Positions 1-6,398 of a stretch of DNA of 11,743 nt are shown here, piece after piece; within the stretch, counting starts at the first letter, position 1, and each line of letters begins with the position of its first letter. A program made the translations under genes and the position numbers. This DNA comes from CALARM01 sp040217695 (GTDB taxonomy: Bacteria > Vulcanimicrobiota > SpSt-956 > JAKJGF01). The notes beneath the pieces were generated by a model that saw only the letters and a program-made list of their open reading frames with translations, had not been told where the DNA came from and did not search any database. Location: contig JBEHWO010000207.1 of assembly GCA_040217695.1 (NCBI GenBank), positions 1 to 11,743 of the forward strand, given 5' to 3'.

Positions 1-362
1 GAATAACATCAAAACCTCTTTCCGGCCCCCGTTCTCTGGAGAGAATACCAAAGGGAGCAGAATTTAATTTTGAAATGATCTATTCCGTATATGATATAGA
101 TGATAAAGGCTCTGTAGATGTGGAAAATTTGAAAGATCTCATTACAGTGCTGAAATTAATGGAAGAATCTGCCCTCGGCGGCGGAGGCTCACGGGGTGCA
201 GGAAGAATAAAATTTAAACTTCATAAAGAAGTAGAAATAAAACAGGTGGCAGACTATGAGAAACCTCCTGTACGGGGCGAAAAAACCGAACCTGACGATC
301 TTCAGTCAATAAAAGCGGAAGATATAGTAAAAACAATAAAAGCAAAACTGAATATAAATTAA
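1..362 (+). CDS. csm3: Csm3 (Cas7 family), C-terminal fragment, 5' end outside window
   Basis: Open from the window edge (first whole codon at 3) to TAA at 360-362, giving about 119 residues. Seen: a stretch reading SLERIPKGAEFNFEM, which matches the 'ERVP-GAEF' segment typical of Csm3, then about 35 residues later the glycine-rich loop ALGGGGSRGAGRIKFK, the usual C-terminal RAMP signature of Cas7 proteins. A tail of about 40 residues follows. Csm3 is the backbone subunit of the III-A complex: it polymerises along the crRNA and cuts target RNA every 6 nt with a loop aspartate. That catalytic loop and the GSSLKG motif would be upstream of the window and cannot be checked. csm4 follows after 14 nt with its own AGGAGATGGAGG ribosome-binding site, which supports the III-A assignment over Cmr4. 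The ATG at 75 is internal, since conserved sequence continues in frame upstream of it. Confidence 0.87.
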   Translation, partial: ITSKPLSGPRSLERIPKGAEFNFEMIYSVYDIDDKGSVDVENLKDLITVLKLMEESALGGGGSRGAGRIKFKLHKEVEIKQVADYEKPPVRGEKTEPDDLQSIKAEDIVKTIKAKLNIN

Positions 363-376
363 GGAGATGGAGGAAC

Positions 377-1306
377 ATGATTGTAAAGCTAAAACCTTTG
401 TCTCTCTTTAAAGGTTCGACTCTTCCCCGGTCAGATACGATATTCGGAGGCATATGCTGGGGTCTTTCCATACTTTACAGCGAAAATCTGCTCGTAGAAA
501 TTCTCCAGAATTTCAGGGACAGAAAACCGCCATTTCTTATTTCTTCCGCTTTCCCCTGGAAAAGAGATACTTATTTCCTGCCAAAACCTCTTACAGGCAA
601 TATAGATCCCGGAAATTCTCCCGAAGAAATAAAAAAAGCAAAGGCTCTGAAGAAAATTCAATATATTTCGTCAGGTCTTTTCAACAGACTCATCAATGGC
701 GAACCATATGAGAAGATATACGGAAATATAAAAGAAGAGGATTATTTAAAAAAATTAAAATTCGAAGATATTCCTCATAATACCATAAACAGACTGTCAG
801 ATAATTCGGAACATATCTTCTATTCACAGGAAGGATTCTTACAGGACGGAGGTATTTATTTCTTCATTAAAATCTTCGATAAGAGTCTTGAGAGAAAATT
901 AATTGGAGCGATTAACTGGCTCTGTGAAAGAGGCATAGGAGGGGATTCTTCAACTGGGAAAGGACATTTTACCGCAGAATTCACAGATGAATCTCTTATA
1001 AAAGAGCCGTCCTGTCCTGACAGGGCAATAAATCTTTCTCTCCTGTATCTAAATAAGGAAGATAAAACCATTATGAAATCGGAACGTGAAAAATGTTCCT
1101 ATGAACCGGTAAAAAGAAAAGGCCGGATAGAAAGTGCCTATTCACCTTCTACAGATATATGGAAAAAGACTCTACTTATGTTAAAAGAAGGTTCTATTAT
1201 TCCGGTTAAAGAAGGTTTTTACGGAGAAAATGTTATAGTAAAGGATCTGAATTATAAAGTCTGGCAATACGGCTATGGCTATATGGTAAGGGGGGCGCTG
1301 TCATGA
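377..1306 (+). CDS. csm4: Csm4, Cas5-family crRNA 5'-handle-binding subunit of type III-A complex
   Basis: Protein of 309 aa, normal for Csm4. Seen: the N-terminus with LPRSDTIFGGICWGL at residues 17-30, matching the Csm4 signature 'SDTLFGAICW'; the segment FLPKPL at 67-72; and a glycine-rich RAMP loop GIGGDSSTGKGHF at 186-198. The C-terminal end VWQYGYGYMV resembles other Csm4 proteins. Known role of the family: Csm4 caps the crRNA 5' handle and contacts Cas10 (Csm1) at the base of the III-A complex in the cytoplasm. It is not expected to be catalytic. The start is set by the GGAGATGGAGG site just upstream. The stop overlaps the csm5 start in an ATGA arrangement (1303-1306), so the two are probably translationally coupled. 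Identification is from motif and context; Cmr3 is the main alternative and is disfavoured by the Csm5 neighbour. Confidence 0.88.
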   Translation: MIVKLKPLSLFKGSTLPRSDTIFGGICWGLSILYSENLLVEILQNFRDRKPPFLISSAFPWKRDTYFLPKPLTGNIDPGNSPEEIKKAKALKKIQYISSGLFNRLINGEPYEKIYGNIKEEDYLKKLKFEDIPHNTINRLSDNSEHIFYSQEGFLQDGGIYFFIKIFDKSLERKLIGAINWLCERGIGGDSSTGKGHFTAEFTDESLIKEPSCPDRAINLSLLYLNKEDKTIMKSEREKCSYEPVKRKGRIESAYSPSTDIWKKTLLMLKEGSIIPVKEGFYGENVIVKDLNYKVWQYGYGYMVRGALS

Positions 1307-2655
1307 CACAGATCAGAATAGAAGCTGTCACACCGGTTTTTATAGGTAAAGGAGAGGAAATTACTCCTTTTGATTATGTACTTACAGAAGACAGATTTGC
1401 AGTTTTTGACGTGCAAAAATATTTTAAGAAAAAAGCCGGAAGGGTTGAAGAGTTTTATAGAAAGGTAAATAGCAATCCGGGAGAATTTTCTCTGTCAGAT
1501 TTTTTAAATAATGACAGGACTGATAGAGACTGCTGGAAATATTCGGTAAAATCTTCTGTGTTAATAAAGAAAATACTGGAAGAATCAATAAGAGCAAAAA
1601 AGCCGGAAATGTCTGTTAAAAGCCATATTAAAGACGAGCTTACAGGGACACCATATATACCGGGAAGTTCTCTCAAAGGAGCCATAAGGACTGCTTTTCT
1701 TTATAATATACTCAGGAACGATAAAAATCATGTAAAAAAGCATATGGAAAAACTCATAGGAGAGGCAAAGAATGCTTCTTTTTATGACAGAAAATTTATA
1801 GAAAAGAAATTGAAAAATCCATCGTTCCTATCTGAGCCATTTAAAGGGCTCTGTGATATAGCAAATGATGCACAGAAGGATCTCTTTAAACTGCTTAATA
1901 TAGCAGATAGTTCTCCGGAAGAAGACTGTCTTGAACTCAATCTTATAGACACATACAGTTTCAACAAATATAAAAACTACAGGACAATCTATGAAACTAT
2001 AAAAAAAGGGACAATCTTTCATACATTAATACATATTAATGAATACTTACTCCATGAAAAACTTAAACCCACAATTTCCTGGAATAATTCTTATTTAATT
2101 ACCATAAAAAAACTCTTTCAGATATTAAACTGTTTTGCTATGGAGATAATCGATCATGAGAGCTGGTTTTTTGAAAATATCATGGGTAATTTTCCTATTA
2201 AAATTAAAGAATTTTATAAAAATTTTAGCGAAGAAGTCGGAGATGCAAAAGATAATACAGCCTACCTGTCTATAGGTCAGGGTTCAGGATGGCATAAAAT
2301 GACTGCAGGAATATTACTGCAGAAGTTGCTTGAGAAAGAAGATTTTAACGAATTACGATATGCACTTAATCTGGCACCAAAACATATAGCTTTCCCCTAT
2401 CCCAAATCAAGGAAACTGATTATGGGAAAACCGGGAGAAGGCATTTCACCTGTCGGATGGATAAAGATTACCGATCTGGGCGGTAAAGATATAGAAAAGA
2501 AACCTGCAGAGAGAATTTTTATTGAGAAAAAACGTGCCGGGAACGTGGAAGTAAAAAGAGGGAAAGAAGCAGTCAGGGATAAGGAAAAAGCTAAACCGGT
2601 CAGCCAGGCCAGCAATGAGGAACTTTCTAAATTAATGTCCCGGTGGAAGAGGTAA
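1303..2655 (+). CDS. csm5: Csm5, Cas7-like 3'-end subunit of type III-A complex
   Basis: Protein of 450 aa, at the upper end for Csm5. Seen: the N-terminal strand IRIEAVTPVFIGKGEEITPFDYV, typical of Csm5 openings ('L-TP-HIGSG'); the RAMP motif YIPGSSLKGAIRTAFLY at about 118-134; and the C-terminal segment HIAFPYPKSRKLIMGK...PVGWIKI at about 362-390, matching the 'FP-SRR...LGW' end of the family. Family knowledge: Csm5 sits at the crRNA 3' end of the III-A complex and takes part in crRNA maturation. After the fold there is a basic, low-complexity tail of roughly 45 residues ending NEELSKLMSRWKR, which could be a short docking helix (inference). Translation starts within the csm4 stop codon (ATGA), with AAGGGGG upstream. 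This appears to be the last gene of the III-A operon, as the next gene is unrelated. Confidence 0.88.
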   Translation: MTQIRIEAVTPVFIGKGEEITPFDYVLTEDRFAVFDVQKYFKKKAGRVEEFYRKVNSNPGEFSLSDFLNNDRTDRDCWKYSVKSSVLIKKILEESIRAKKPEMSVKSHIKDELTGTPYIPGSSLKGAIRTAFLYNILRNDKNHVKKHMEKLIGEAKNASFYDRKFIEKKLKNPSFLSEPFKGLCDIANDAQKDLFKLLNIADSSPEEDCLELNLIDTYSFNKYKNYRTIYETIKKGTIFHTLIHINEYLLHEKLKPTISWNNSYLITIKKLFQILNCFAMEIIDHESWFFENIMGNFPIKIKEFYKNFSEEVGDAKDNTAYLSIGQGSGWHKMTAGILLQKLLEKEDFNELRYALNLAPKHIAFPYPKSRKLIMGKPGEGISPVGWIKITDLGGKDIEKKPAERIFIEKKRAGNVEVKRGKEAVRDKEKAKPVSQASNEELSKLMSRWKR

Positions 2656-2713
2656 TCATTTATTCTGTGGAAAGGAGTTGATGTTTAACATAATTCTCAG
2701 TCAAACCATGTAT

Positions 2714-2738
2714 TATAATTTTTAATCAATAAGGGAGG
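2714..2738 (+). promoter_or_regulatory. Possible -10 box and strong RBS for the ankyrin gene
   Basis: The 92-bp gap after csm5 contains TATAAT at 2714-2719 and a strong ribosome-binding site GGGAGG at 2733-2738, nine bases before the ATG at 2748. No good -35 hexamer lies 16-18 bp upstream of the -10, and the nearest TTGATG (2678) is 30 bp away, so the promoter call is weak. It would place transcription very close to the RBS. Read-through from csm5 is equally possible. Confidence 0.35.
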
Positions 2739-2747
2739 AATTTAAAA

Positions 2748-3758
2748 ATGTATAAATATTTTTATACAGGATTATTTTGTGTGGTAGTTTTTTCACTTAT
2801 AGTCTGTAATTATGCAATGGCAGATACTGCAGAAGACTATAATATGTTAACTTATAAGGTTCAATATAACGAGATTGATGAAGTAAAAGCAATGCTTAAG
2901 AAAAATCCAAAAGCCGCAACCTATAATAATGGAGAAATTCTGGACTATGCAACAGGTAATTTAGTCAACAGTCAAATACTCAAAATGCTCCTGGACGCCG
3001 GTGCCAATCCTAATTATAAACAAACAATGGGTGGTAAGAATAATCTGCTTCATATAGCAATCGAACAATGCACTTCTGACCCTGTTGTGTTAAAAAAGGT
3101 GCTTGCCCATGTAAAACTGCTTGTCGCAAAAGGAACAGATGTTAATTACAAACGTGAAAGCGATGGTATGACACCTCTTCATATTGCCGTAAAGAATGAG
3201 AATGTTTCAAAGGATGTTATTTCAGTTCTGTTAGAAGCTAAAAAACTGGATATAAATATAAGATGCAATAAAATAAATGACAGTCAGGGCGGAGATTGGC
3301 CTGCTTTATTTTTTGCCGTATCCAGGGTCAATGATCCCACAAAATCCAATAAAGACATTGTCCAGCTTCTTCTAAAAAAGAAAGCAGATATAAAAATGAC
3401 TACCGGTCAGGGAGAGGCACTTATTGATAAAAATATGACTGCCCTTCATATCCTTGCAATGACTGCAGGTGATCGGGCAGATATTGCGGAAGTTCTTGTT
3501 TCGGCCGGAATTCCTGTTGATGCTTTTGGCCAGGATCTTGACGGCAGTAATATAACTCCCCTTTGCTGTGCATCAGGTGCAAATAATCCGAAGATATGTA
3601 AATTTTTACTTTCTAAAGGTGCAGATATAAATGTTCCAGATGTTGAGGGAGTTACTATTATAGGTCACGCCCGCGGTTATGGGACTGATAAGAATTACGA
3701 ATCGGCAAAAGTCATAATTGAATGGGCAGATGCCCATCCCGGTCTGGAGAAAAAGTAA
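2748..3758 (+). CDS. Exported ankyrin-repeat protein
   Basis: Protein of 336 aa. Seen: an N-terminal signal peptide with a hydrophobic stretch at about 8-20 and a probable signal peptidase I site AMA/DTAED after residue 25. The LIVC at 17-20 is a poor lipobox, so I do not call it a lipoprotein. The mature part is built of ankyrin units: clear TPLHIA-type turns at about 101 (LLHIAIE), 142 (TPLHIAV), 231 (TALHILA) and 270 (TPLCCAS), each followed by LL--GADIN-type ends (LLDAGANPNY, LLVAKGTDVNY, LLLKKKADIK, VLVSAGIPVDA, LLSKGADINV), giving about seven units. Such repeats bind other proteins. An exported one would act in the periplasm or outside the cell, so a direct role in a cytoplasmic CRISPR complex is unlikely. 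It lies between the two type III modules, has its own RBS, and looks less A+T-rich than the cas genes, which suggests separate origin. Partner unknown. Confidence 0.85.
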   Translation: MYKYFYTGLFCVVVFSLIVCNYAMADTAEDYNMLTYKVQYNEIDEVKAMLKKNPKAATYNNGEILDYATGNLVNSQILKMLLDAGANPNYKQTMGGKNNLLHIAIEQCTSDPVVLKKVLAHVKLLVAKGTDVNYKRESDGMTPLHIAVKNENVSKDVISVLLEAKKLDINIRCNKINDSQGGDWPALFFAVSRVNDPTKSNKDIVQLLLKKKADIKMTTGQGEALIDKNMTALHILAMTAGDRADIAEVLVSAGIPVDAFGQDLDGSNITPLCCASGANNPKICKFLLSKGADINVPDVEGVTIIGHARGYGTDKNYESAKVIIEWADAHPGLEKK

Positions 3759-3767
3759 TTTTTTATT

Positions 3768-3793
3768 CGGAGCGGACTTCAACGTTCGCTCCG
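3768..3793 (+). terminator. Hairpin after ankyrin gene, possible terminator
   Basis: A 10-bp stem (CGGAGCGGAC / GTTCGCTCCG, with one G-T pair) and a 6-nt loop starts nine bases after the ankyrin stop codon. Stem strength and position suit a terminator. The downstream T-run is poor (TTATGACG), while a T-run precedes the stem, so this is not a textbook intrinsic terminator. It could instead stabilise the mRNA 3' end. Confidence 0.45.
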
Positions 3794-3860
3794 TTATGAC
3801 GAAGGCGGATTACTTATCTGAGAATAAGCATTTAATAAATGTCTTTCTCCCGTTCGGAAT

Positions 3861-3890
3861 CGTGACGCGTAACGCGTAACGCGTTACGCG
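3861..3890. repeat. Heptanucleotide tandem array 1 (TNACGCG x4) with 18-bp palindrome
   Basis: Four consecutive 7-mers at 3863-3890 read TGACGCG, TAACGCG, TAACGCG, TTACGCG. The last unit is in effect inverted, so 3873-3890 (CGCGTAACGCGTTACGCG) is a perfect 18-bp palindrome. It is intergenic and much more GC-rich than its surroundings. The same CGTGACGCG start occurs in array 2 at 4651. Function unknown; a mini-satellite or protein-binding array is possible. Confidence 0.85.
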
Positions 3891-4025
3891 AGCAAAAATC
3901 TCATATCTACAAATGATACAAATTTTTTCGGCTACTCTTTTTTCTGGAGCGGTAATAAGATGCCGGACTGGCAGATTTTATACCTGATCTGAACAGACCG
4001 GTGCAAAATTCGTAAGTCCAAAGGT

Positions 4026-4568
4026 TTAATAAACTGCTACAGATTTTATCATTAATTCTTTTGAAGGAGAACTGTAATAATTAACGGCAAAAAATATTCT
4101 GTAATTCCCCTGGGCATAATAAAAACCTGTGCCGAGAGCCGGATGTGTGGCAATAGTGCAATCATATCCGTGAGCATCCCATACCTGACCGCATGTAGAA
4201 CCGGGGCCCACCCCCTTTACAGTAGTTATCAAAGGGTTCATCACAACAATCATATCCACACAGCCCTGTTTTTTTGAAAATAAAAAATCATTCGGTTCAA
4301 AGATAGTATTATTTATGCCGGGAACTACCAGATAACTTACGACACTGCCGTTTTCTCCTCCATGCCTGCCCATCATACCTATAGCATTCTCAGCCCTCAT
4401 ACCGAGAGTAATAAATTGCTGCGGCGGCCAGTCACGGTAAAGTCCGTCAAAGCGAATGAAATATCTGTGGTTCCAGCCTGAAGCATCTGATTGAAAATTT
4501 GTTAATATGAATAAATACAGAAAGATTGAAGATATTAACATGAACTGGAGAAAAAATCCTTTTTTCAT
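4026..4568 (-). CDS. Small secreted protein of unknown family
   Basis: Protein of 180 aa on the minus strand, the only minus-strand gene here. Seen: MKKG followed by a hydrophobic stretch at about 5-24 (signal peptide, with possible cleavage near residue 30, SDAS/GW). The mature part of about 150 aa is rich in aromatic residues and glycine and has three cysteines (about 103, 126, 137), so one disulfide is possible. Seen motifs such as MGRHGGENGS (66-75) and DAHGYDCTIATHP (131-143) are not ones I can tie to a family. The start is fixed by an AAGGAGG site (+ strand CCTCCTT, 4578-4584) nine bases upstream, and a plausible promoter lies behind it. It transcribes toward the ankyrin gene, convergent with it. 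Short tandem arrays lie on both sides. Function unknown; export makes a CRISPR role unlikely. Confidence 0.72.
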   Translation of the reverse strand: MKKGFFLQFMLISSIFLYLFILTNFQSDASGWNHRYFIRFDGLYRDWPPQQFITLGMRAENAIGMMGRHGGENGSVVSYLVVPGINNTIFEPNDFLFSKKQGCVDMIVVMNPLITTVKGVGPGSTCGQVWDAHGYDCTIATHPALGTGFYYAQGNYRIFFAVNYYSSPSKELMIKSVAVY

Positions 4569-4611
4569 AATAAATAACCTCCTTCAGGGTATAAATAGGT
4601 CTCTTAAAAAG

Positions 4612-4640
4612 ATTATAGTTAGTTTAATAACTTATTAGAA
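4612..4640 (-). promoter_or_regulatory. Probable promoter of the secreted-protein gene
   Basis: On the minus strand a perfect TATAAT (+ strand ATTATA, 4612-4617) lies 17 bp from a weak TTCTAA -35 (+ strand TTAGAA, 4635-4640). The spacer overlaps a perfect 13-bp dyad TAATAA-C-TTATTA (4625-4637), which could be an operator but may simply reflect A+T richness. The -10 is about 43 bp from the ATG. Confidence 0.5.
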
Positions 4641-4652
4641 TTTAATTGGTCG

Positions 4653-4680
4653 TGACGCGTGACGCGTAACGCGTGACGGG
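4653..4680. repeat. Heptanucleotide tandem array 2 (TNACGCG x4)
   Basis: Four 7-mers read TGACGCG, TGACGCG, TAACGCG, TGACGGG. These are the same unit as array 1, about 790 bp away on the other side of the secreted-protein gene. It is followed by GTTCAATCCCTGCG-like sequence and then array 3. Confidence 0.85.
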
Positions 4681-4693
4681 TTCAATCCCTGCG

Positions 4694-4721
4694 CATTACG
4701 CATTACGCATTACGCATTACG
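4694..4721. repeat. Heptanucleotide tandem array 3 (CATTACG x4)
   Basis: Four exact copies of CATTACG, period 7. Written as TTACGCA, the unit differs from the TTACGCG unit of arrays 1 and 2 by one base, so all three arrays are probably variants of one element. Confidence 0.9.
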
Positions 4722-4737
4722 AAATTATTATTTATAG

Positions 4738-4757
4738 ATAGTTATGAAATTAACTAT
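4738..4757. repeat. Short inverted repeat
   Basis: Perfect 7-bp arms ATAGTTA and TAACTAT around a 6-nt loop, just upstream of the first operator-like dyad. It may be a binding site, but it is A+T-rich and could be chance. Confidence 0.4.
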
Positions 4758-4767
4758 AACATTACTG

Positions 4768-4786
4768 TGTGTCATGGGATGTCACA
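4768..4786. promoter_or_regulatory. Operator-like dyad, copy 1
   Basis: TGTGTCATGGGATGTCACA is a near-palindrome: 7 of the 8 outer base pairs match. It shares outer bases TGTG-C and the right arm ATGTCACA with copy 2 at the same 19-bp length, with centres 76 bp apart. Its left flank also makes an ACTGTG...CACAGT dyad (4764-4788). Binding protein unknown. Confidence 0.6.
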
Positions 4787-4843
4787 GTCATAAAAAAATT
4801 TCTAATAGTAAATAAAAAAATAACTTAAATAGTTAAAATTAAG

Positions 4844-4862
4844 TGTGACGCTATATGTCACA
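4844..4862. promoter_or_regulatory. Operator-like dyad, copy 2, overlapping the -35 region
   Basis: TGTGACGCTATATGTCACA has perfect 6-bp arms TGTGAC/GTCACA and the same 19-bp length as copy 1. It ends nine bases before the TATAAT box, so a bound protein would cover the -35 region. That fits a repressor, or an activator that contacts polymerase there. The half-sites resemble CRP/FNR-type TGTGA/TCACA, but the spacer is 9 rather than 6. Confidence 0.62.
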
Positions 4863-4871
4863 GTAATAGTA

Positions 4872-4877
4872 TATAAT
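4872..4877 (+). promoter_or_regulatory. Probable -10 box of the III-D-like operon
   Basis: TATAAT is ideally placed after the second dyad and about 98 bp before the first start codon. There is no consensus -35 at 16-18 bp (the sequence there is CGCTAT), which would fit an activator-dependent promoter. The predicted start near 4884 gives a leader of about 90 nt. Confidence 0.5.
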
Positions 4878-4974
4878 TTAAAGAAATTTTATTACTTTGC
4901 AGGTTTCTGGTTAAAACGTGAAGAATAATACATAAAAAATATATAAAATTAACAGAACAGGGAAGTTATCAAAG

Positions 4975-5145
4975 ATGAAAAGGATGCTCTTAATATTTTT
5001 CCACAGTCTTACTCCTGAACAGAAAGAAGAAGGAGAAAGAAATCTTTCTGTAAAGGAATTCGTATATATCCCCTATGATCTGAAGATTGTTAACAGGCAT
5101 GTGAGGTTTCGGAAATATAAGATTTTGAAAGAAGGAATTTTATGA
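4975..5145 (+). CDS. 56-aa Csx20-like ORF, apparently a ring nuclease with its core deleted
   Basis: A short ORF with a good RBS (AGGGAAG, 4959-4965, nine bases before ATG) and a stop that overlaps the next start as ATGA (5142-5145). Residues 4-36 (MLLIFFHSLTPEQKEEG... through EFVYIPYDL) resemble, as I remember the family, the N-terminus of Csx20, a small CRISPR-associated protein reported as a ring nuclease that degrades cyclic oligoadenylate. The end RHVRFRKY (41-48) resembles the Csx20 C-terminus. Intact members are, from memory, about twice as long or more, and the middle part expected to hold the active site is absent here. I infer an in-frame internal deletion near residues 36-41. The peptide is probably inactive as an enzyme but may be kept for translational coupling to the CARF gene. 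The family match is from memory and not aligned; a standalone small ORF or leader peptide is the alternative. Confidence 0.6.
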   Translation: MKRMLLIFFHSLTPEQKEEGERNLSVKEFVYIPYDLKIVNRHVRFRKYKILKEGIL

Positions 5146-6398
5146 ATTTAAATTTTTCAGATCTACTATTACTTATTGGAACCAATCCTCTGCCAAATTT
5201 TGTTGTAGCAAAATATTTTCTGTCACATAATACAGATTTAAAAAAAATATGGCTTATACATTCGGAAGAAAGAAATGATATCAATCAAAAAGGTACCTAT
5301 AGAGAGGCAGAAAAATTAAAAAAACTCATAGAAAAGCAGCCTTATAGTCAAAATATATCTTTCGAATTTGTTTCTCTATCAAATGTAAGCAGGGCTAAAG
5401 TTATAGAAAAAAATCTAAAAGAACAATGTATAGATAAATTATCACAGATTTGTTCTCTCCATCTAAACTATACAGGTGGAACCAAGGTAATGGGAACACA
5501 TATCTACAGGATAATTGAACAGGCAATTAAGAGAAAATCCTTTTCATATCTCGATGCACGAAGCTTTAGAATTATAGATGATTATGAAGAAACATTCACT
5601 GAAGATTTAAGAACAGAAATCCCTATATCTTTTAAAGACATAATAGATCTTCACGGATTTAAAAGAAGAAATCAGACTTCTGAAATAAATTTTAATGATG
5701 CAATAGAAGAATTTAAAAAATTAATTTCAGCAGGTAAATTAAGTGAATATTTCGATGTAAATAAGAATGGCTATAACAGAAAACTTTTTGCACATAAAAC
5801 CAGGCCGGAAAAACTGGCAAGAAAGAAAAAGGAGTTAAATATTGATAGATTAAAAGAATTCAGGCCCAACGATGCTTTTCTATCAATCCTTAAAGCTTTA
5901 CCTGAAGACTGCCGTTTATTTAATTTTGATGGAAAATTTACAGATGAAAATATCAGCAATTATGAAGATATCATAAAATTCCTTGATGGACTCTGGCTTG
6001 AAGAGTATTTATACAGAATATTAAAAAATCACAGAACAGATAAAAAAATTGAAATACAGAGGAACTGGGTTATAAGCAAGGATGGATGGCCAACAGATTT
6101 TGAACTGGATATAGTTCTCGTAAAAGGTTATCAGCTTATTGGCATTTCCTGTACCACAGCAGGCAATAAAAAACTATGTAAAAGTAAAGGGTTTGAAATT
6201 ATTCTGAGAACCAGACAAATCGGAGGAGATGAAGCAAAAGCAATACTCATATGCTGTGCTAACGAGCATGTTAGAGACGAACTGGAGAAAGAACTTCAAC
6301 TGGATACAGGAAGCGGCAATAATATAATAGTGCTTGGTATGGATGATCTGGAAGAACAATTATTACTCGATAAAATTCAGAACTTTATCAGTGATTAA
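5142..6398 (+). CDS. can2: CARF-domain nuclease of Can2/Card1 type (cyclic oligoadenylate effector)
   Basis: Protein of 418 aa, matching one-CARF plus one-nuclease Can2/Card1 proteins (DUF1887-like). Seen: an N-terminal Rossmann-like CARF with LLLIGTNPLPNFVVAKYF (9-26) and the ligand-loop motif NYTGGTKVMGTH (109-120). A linker/helical region of about 160-280 follows, then a PD-(D/E)xK-like nuclease: WLEEYLY (285-291), FELDIVLVKGYQLIGISCTT (320-339), then K343/K344, and FEIILRTRQIGGDEAKAI (351-368). Can2/Card1 enzymes bind cA4 made by Cas10 and cut DNA and/or RNA. Odd: the usual E-x-K after the D strand reads S336-C-T338, so the catalytic residues must differ or shift. Its start overlaps the csx20-like stop, and the cas10 gene follows after 16 nt, which ties this effector to the III-D-like complex rather than the III-A one. 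The ATG at 5142 is preceded by GAAGGA. Confidence 0.82.
   Translation: MNLNFSDLLLLIGTNPLPNFVVAKYFLSHNTDLKKIWLIHSEERNDINQKGTYREAEKLKKLIEKQPYSQNISFEFVSLSNVSRAKVIEKNLKEQCIDKLSQICSLHLNYTGGTKVMGTHIYRIIEQAIKRKSFSYLDARSFRIIDDYEETFTEDLRTEIPISFKDIIDLHGFKRRNQTSEINFNDAIEEFKKLISAGKLSEYFDVNKNGYNRKLFAHKTRPEKLARKKKELNIDRLKEFRPNDAFLSILKALPEDCRLFNFDGKFTDENISNYEDIIKFLDGLWLEEYLYRILKNHRTDKKIEIQRNWVISKDGWPTDFELDIVLVKGYQLIGISCTTAGNKKLCKSKGFEIILRTRQIGGDEAKAILICCANEHVRDELEKELQLDTGSGNNIIVLGMDDLEEQLLLDKIQNFISD

Larger units (their letters stand above)
4569..4974. other. 406-bp divergent intergenic region
   Basis: This gene-free stretch separates the minus-strand secreted-protein gene from the plus-strand III-D-like operon. 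From left to right it holds the minus-strand promoter, heptamer arrays at 4653-4680 and 4694-4721, a 7-bp inverted repeat ATAGTTA-N6-TAACTAT (4738-4757), two 19-bp operator-like dyads (4768-4786 and 4844-4862), a TATAAT box (4872-4877) and a leader of about 90 nt ending in an RBS. I find no convincing CRISPR repeat-spacer structure and no tRNA in it. Confidence 0.8.

Noticed and set aside
2681..2725. A 14-codon ORF (MFNIILSQTMYYNF) behind an AAGGAG in the csm5-ankyrin gap
   Set aside because: Too short and without recognisable content; it may be a relic of a lost gene, but nothing supports that.
3829..3841. Small palindrome CATTTAATAAATG and nearby CTTAT/ATAAG hairpin
   Set aside because: Short, A+T-rich and without context; likely chance.
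4679..4693. GGGTTCAATCCCTGC, which resembles a type III CRISPR repeat core (GTTTCAATCCC) and a tRNA T-arm
   Set aside because: It occurs only once, with no spacer-repeat periodicity. The loop between GGG and CCC is six bases where a T-loop has seven, and no other tRNA arms are found around it.
4844..4862. A canonical CRP/FNR site
   Set aside because: The half-sites TGTGA and TCACA are present, but the spacer is nine bases where CRP has six, so only an operator-like dyad of unknown binder is called.
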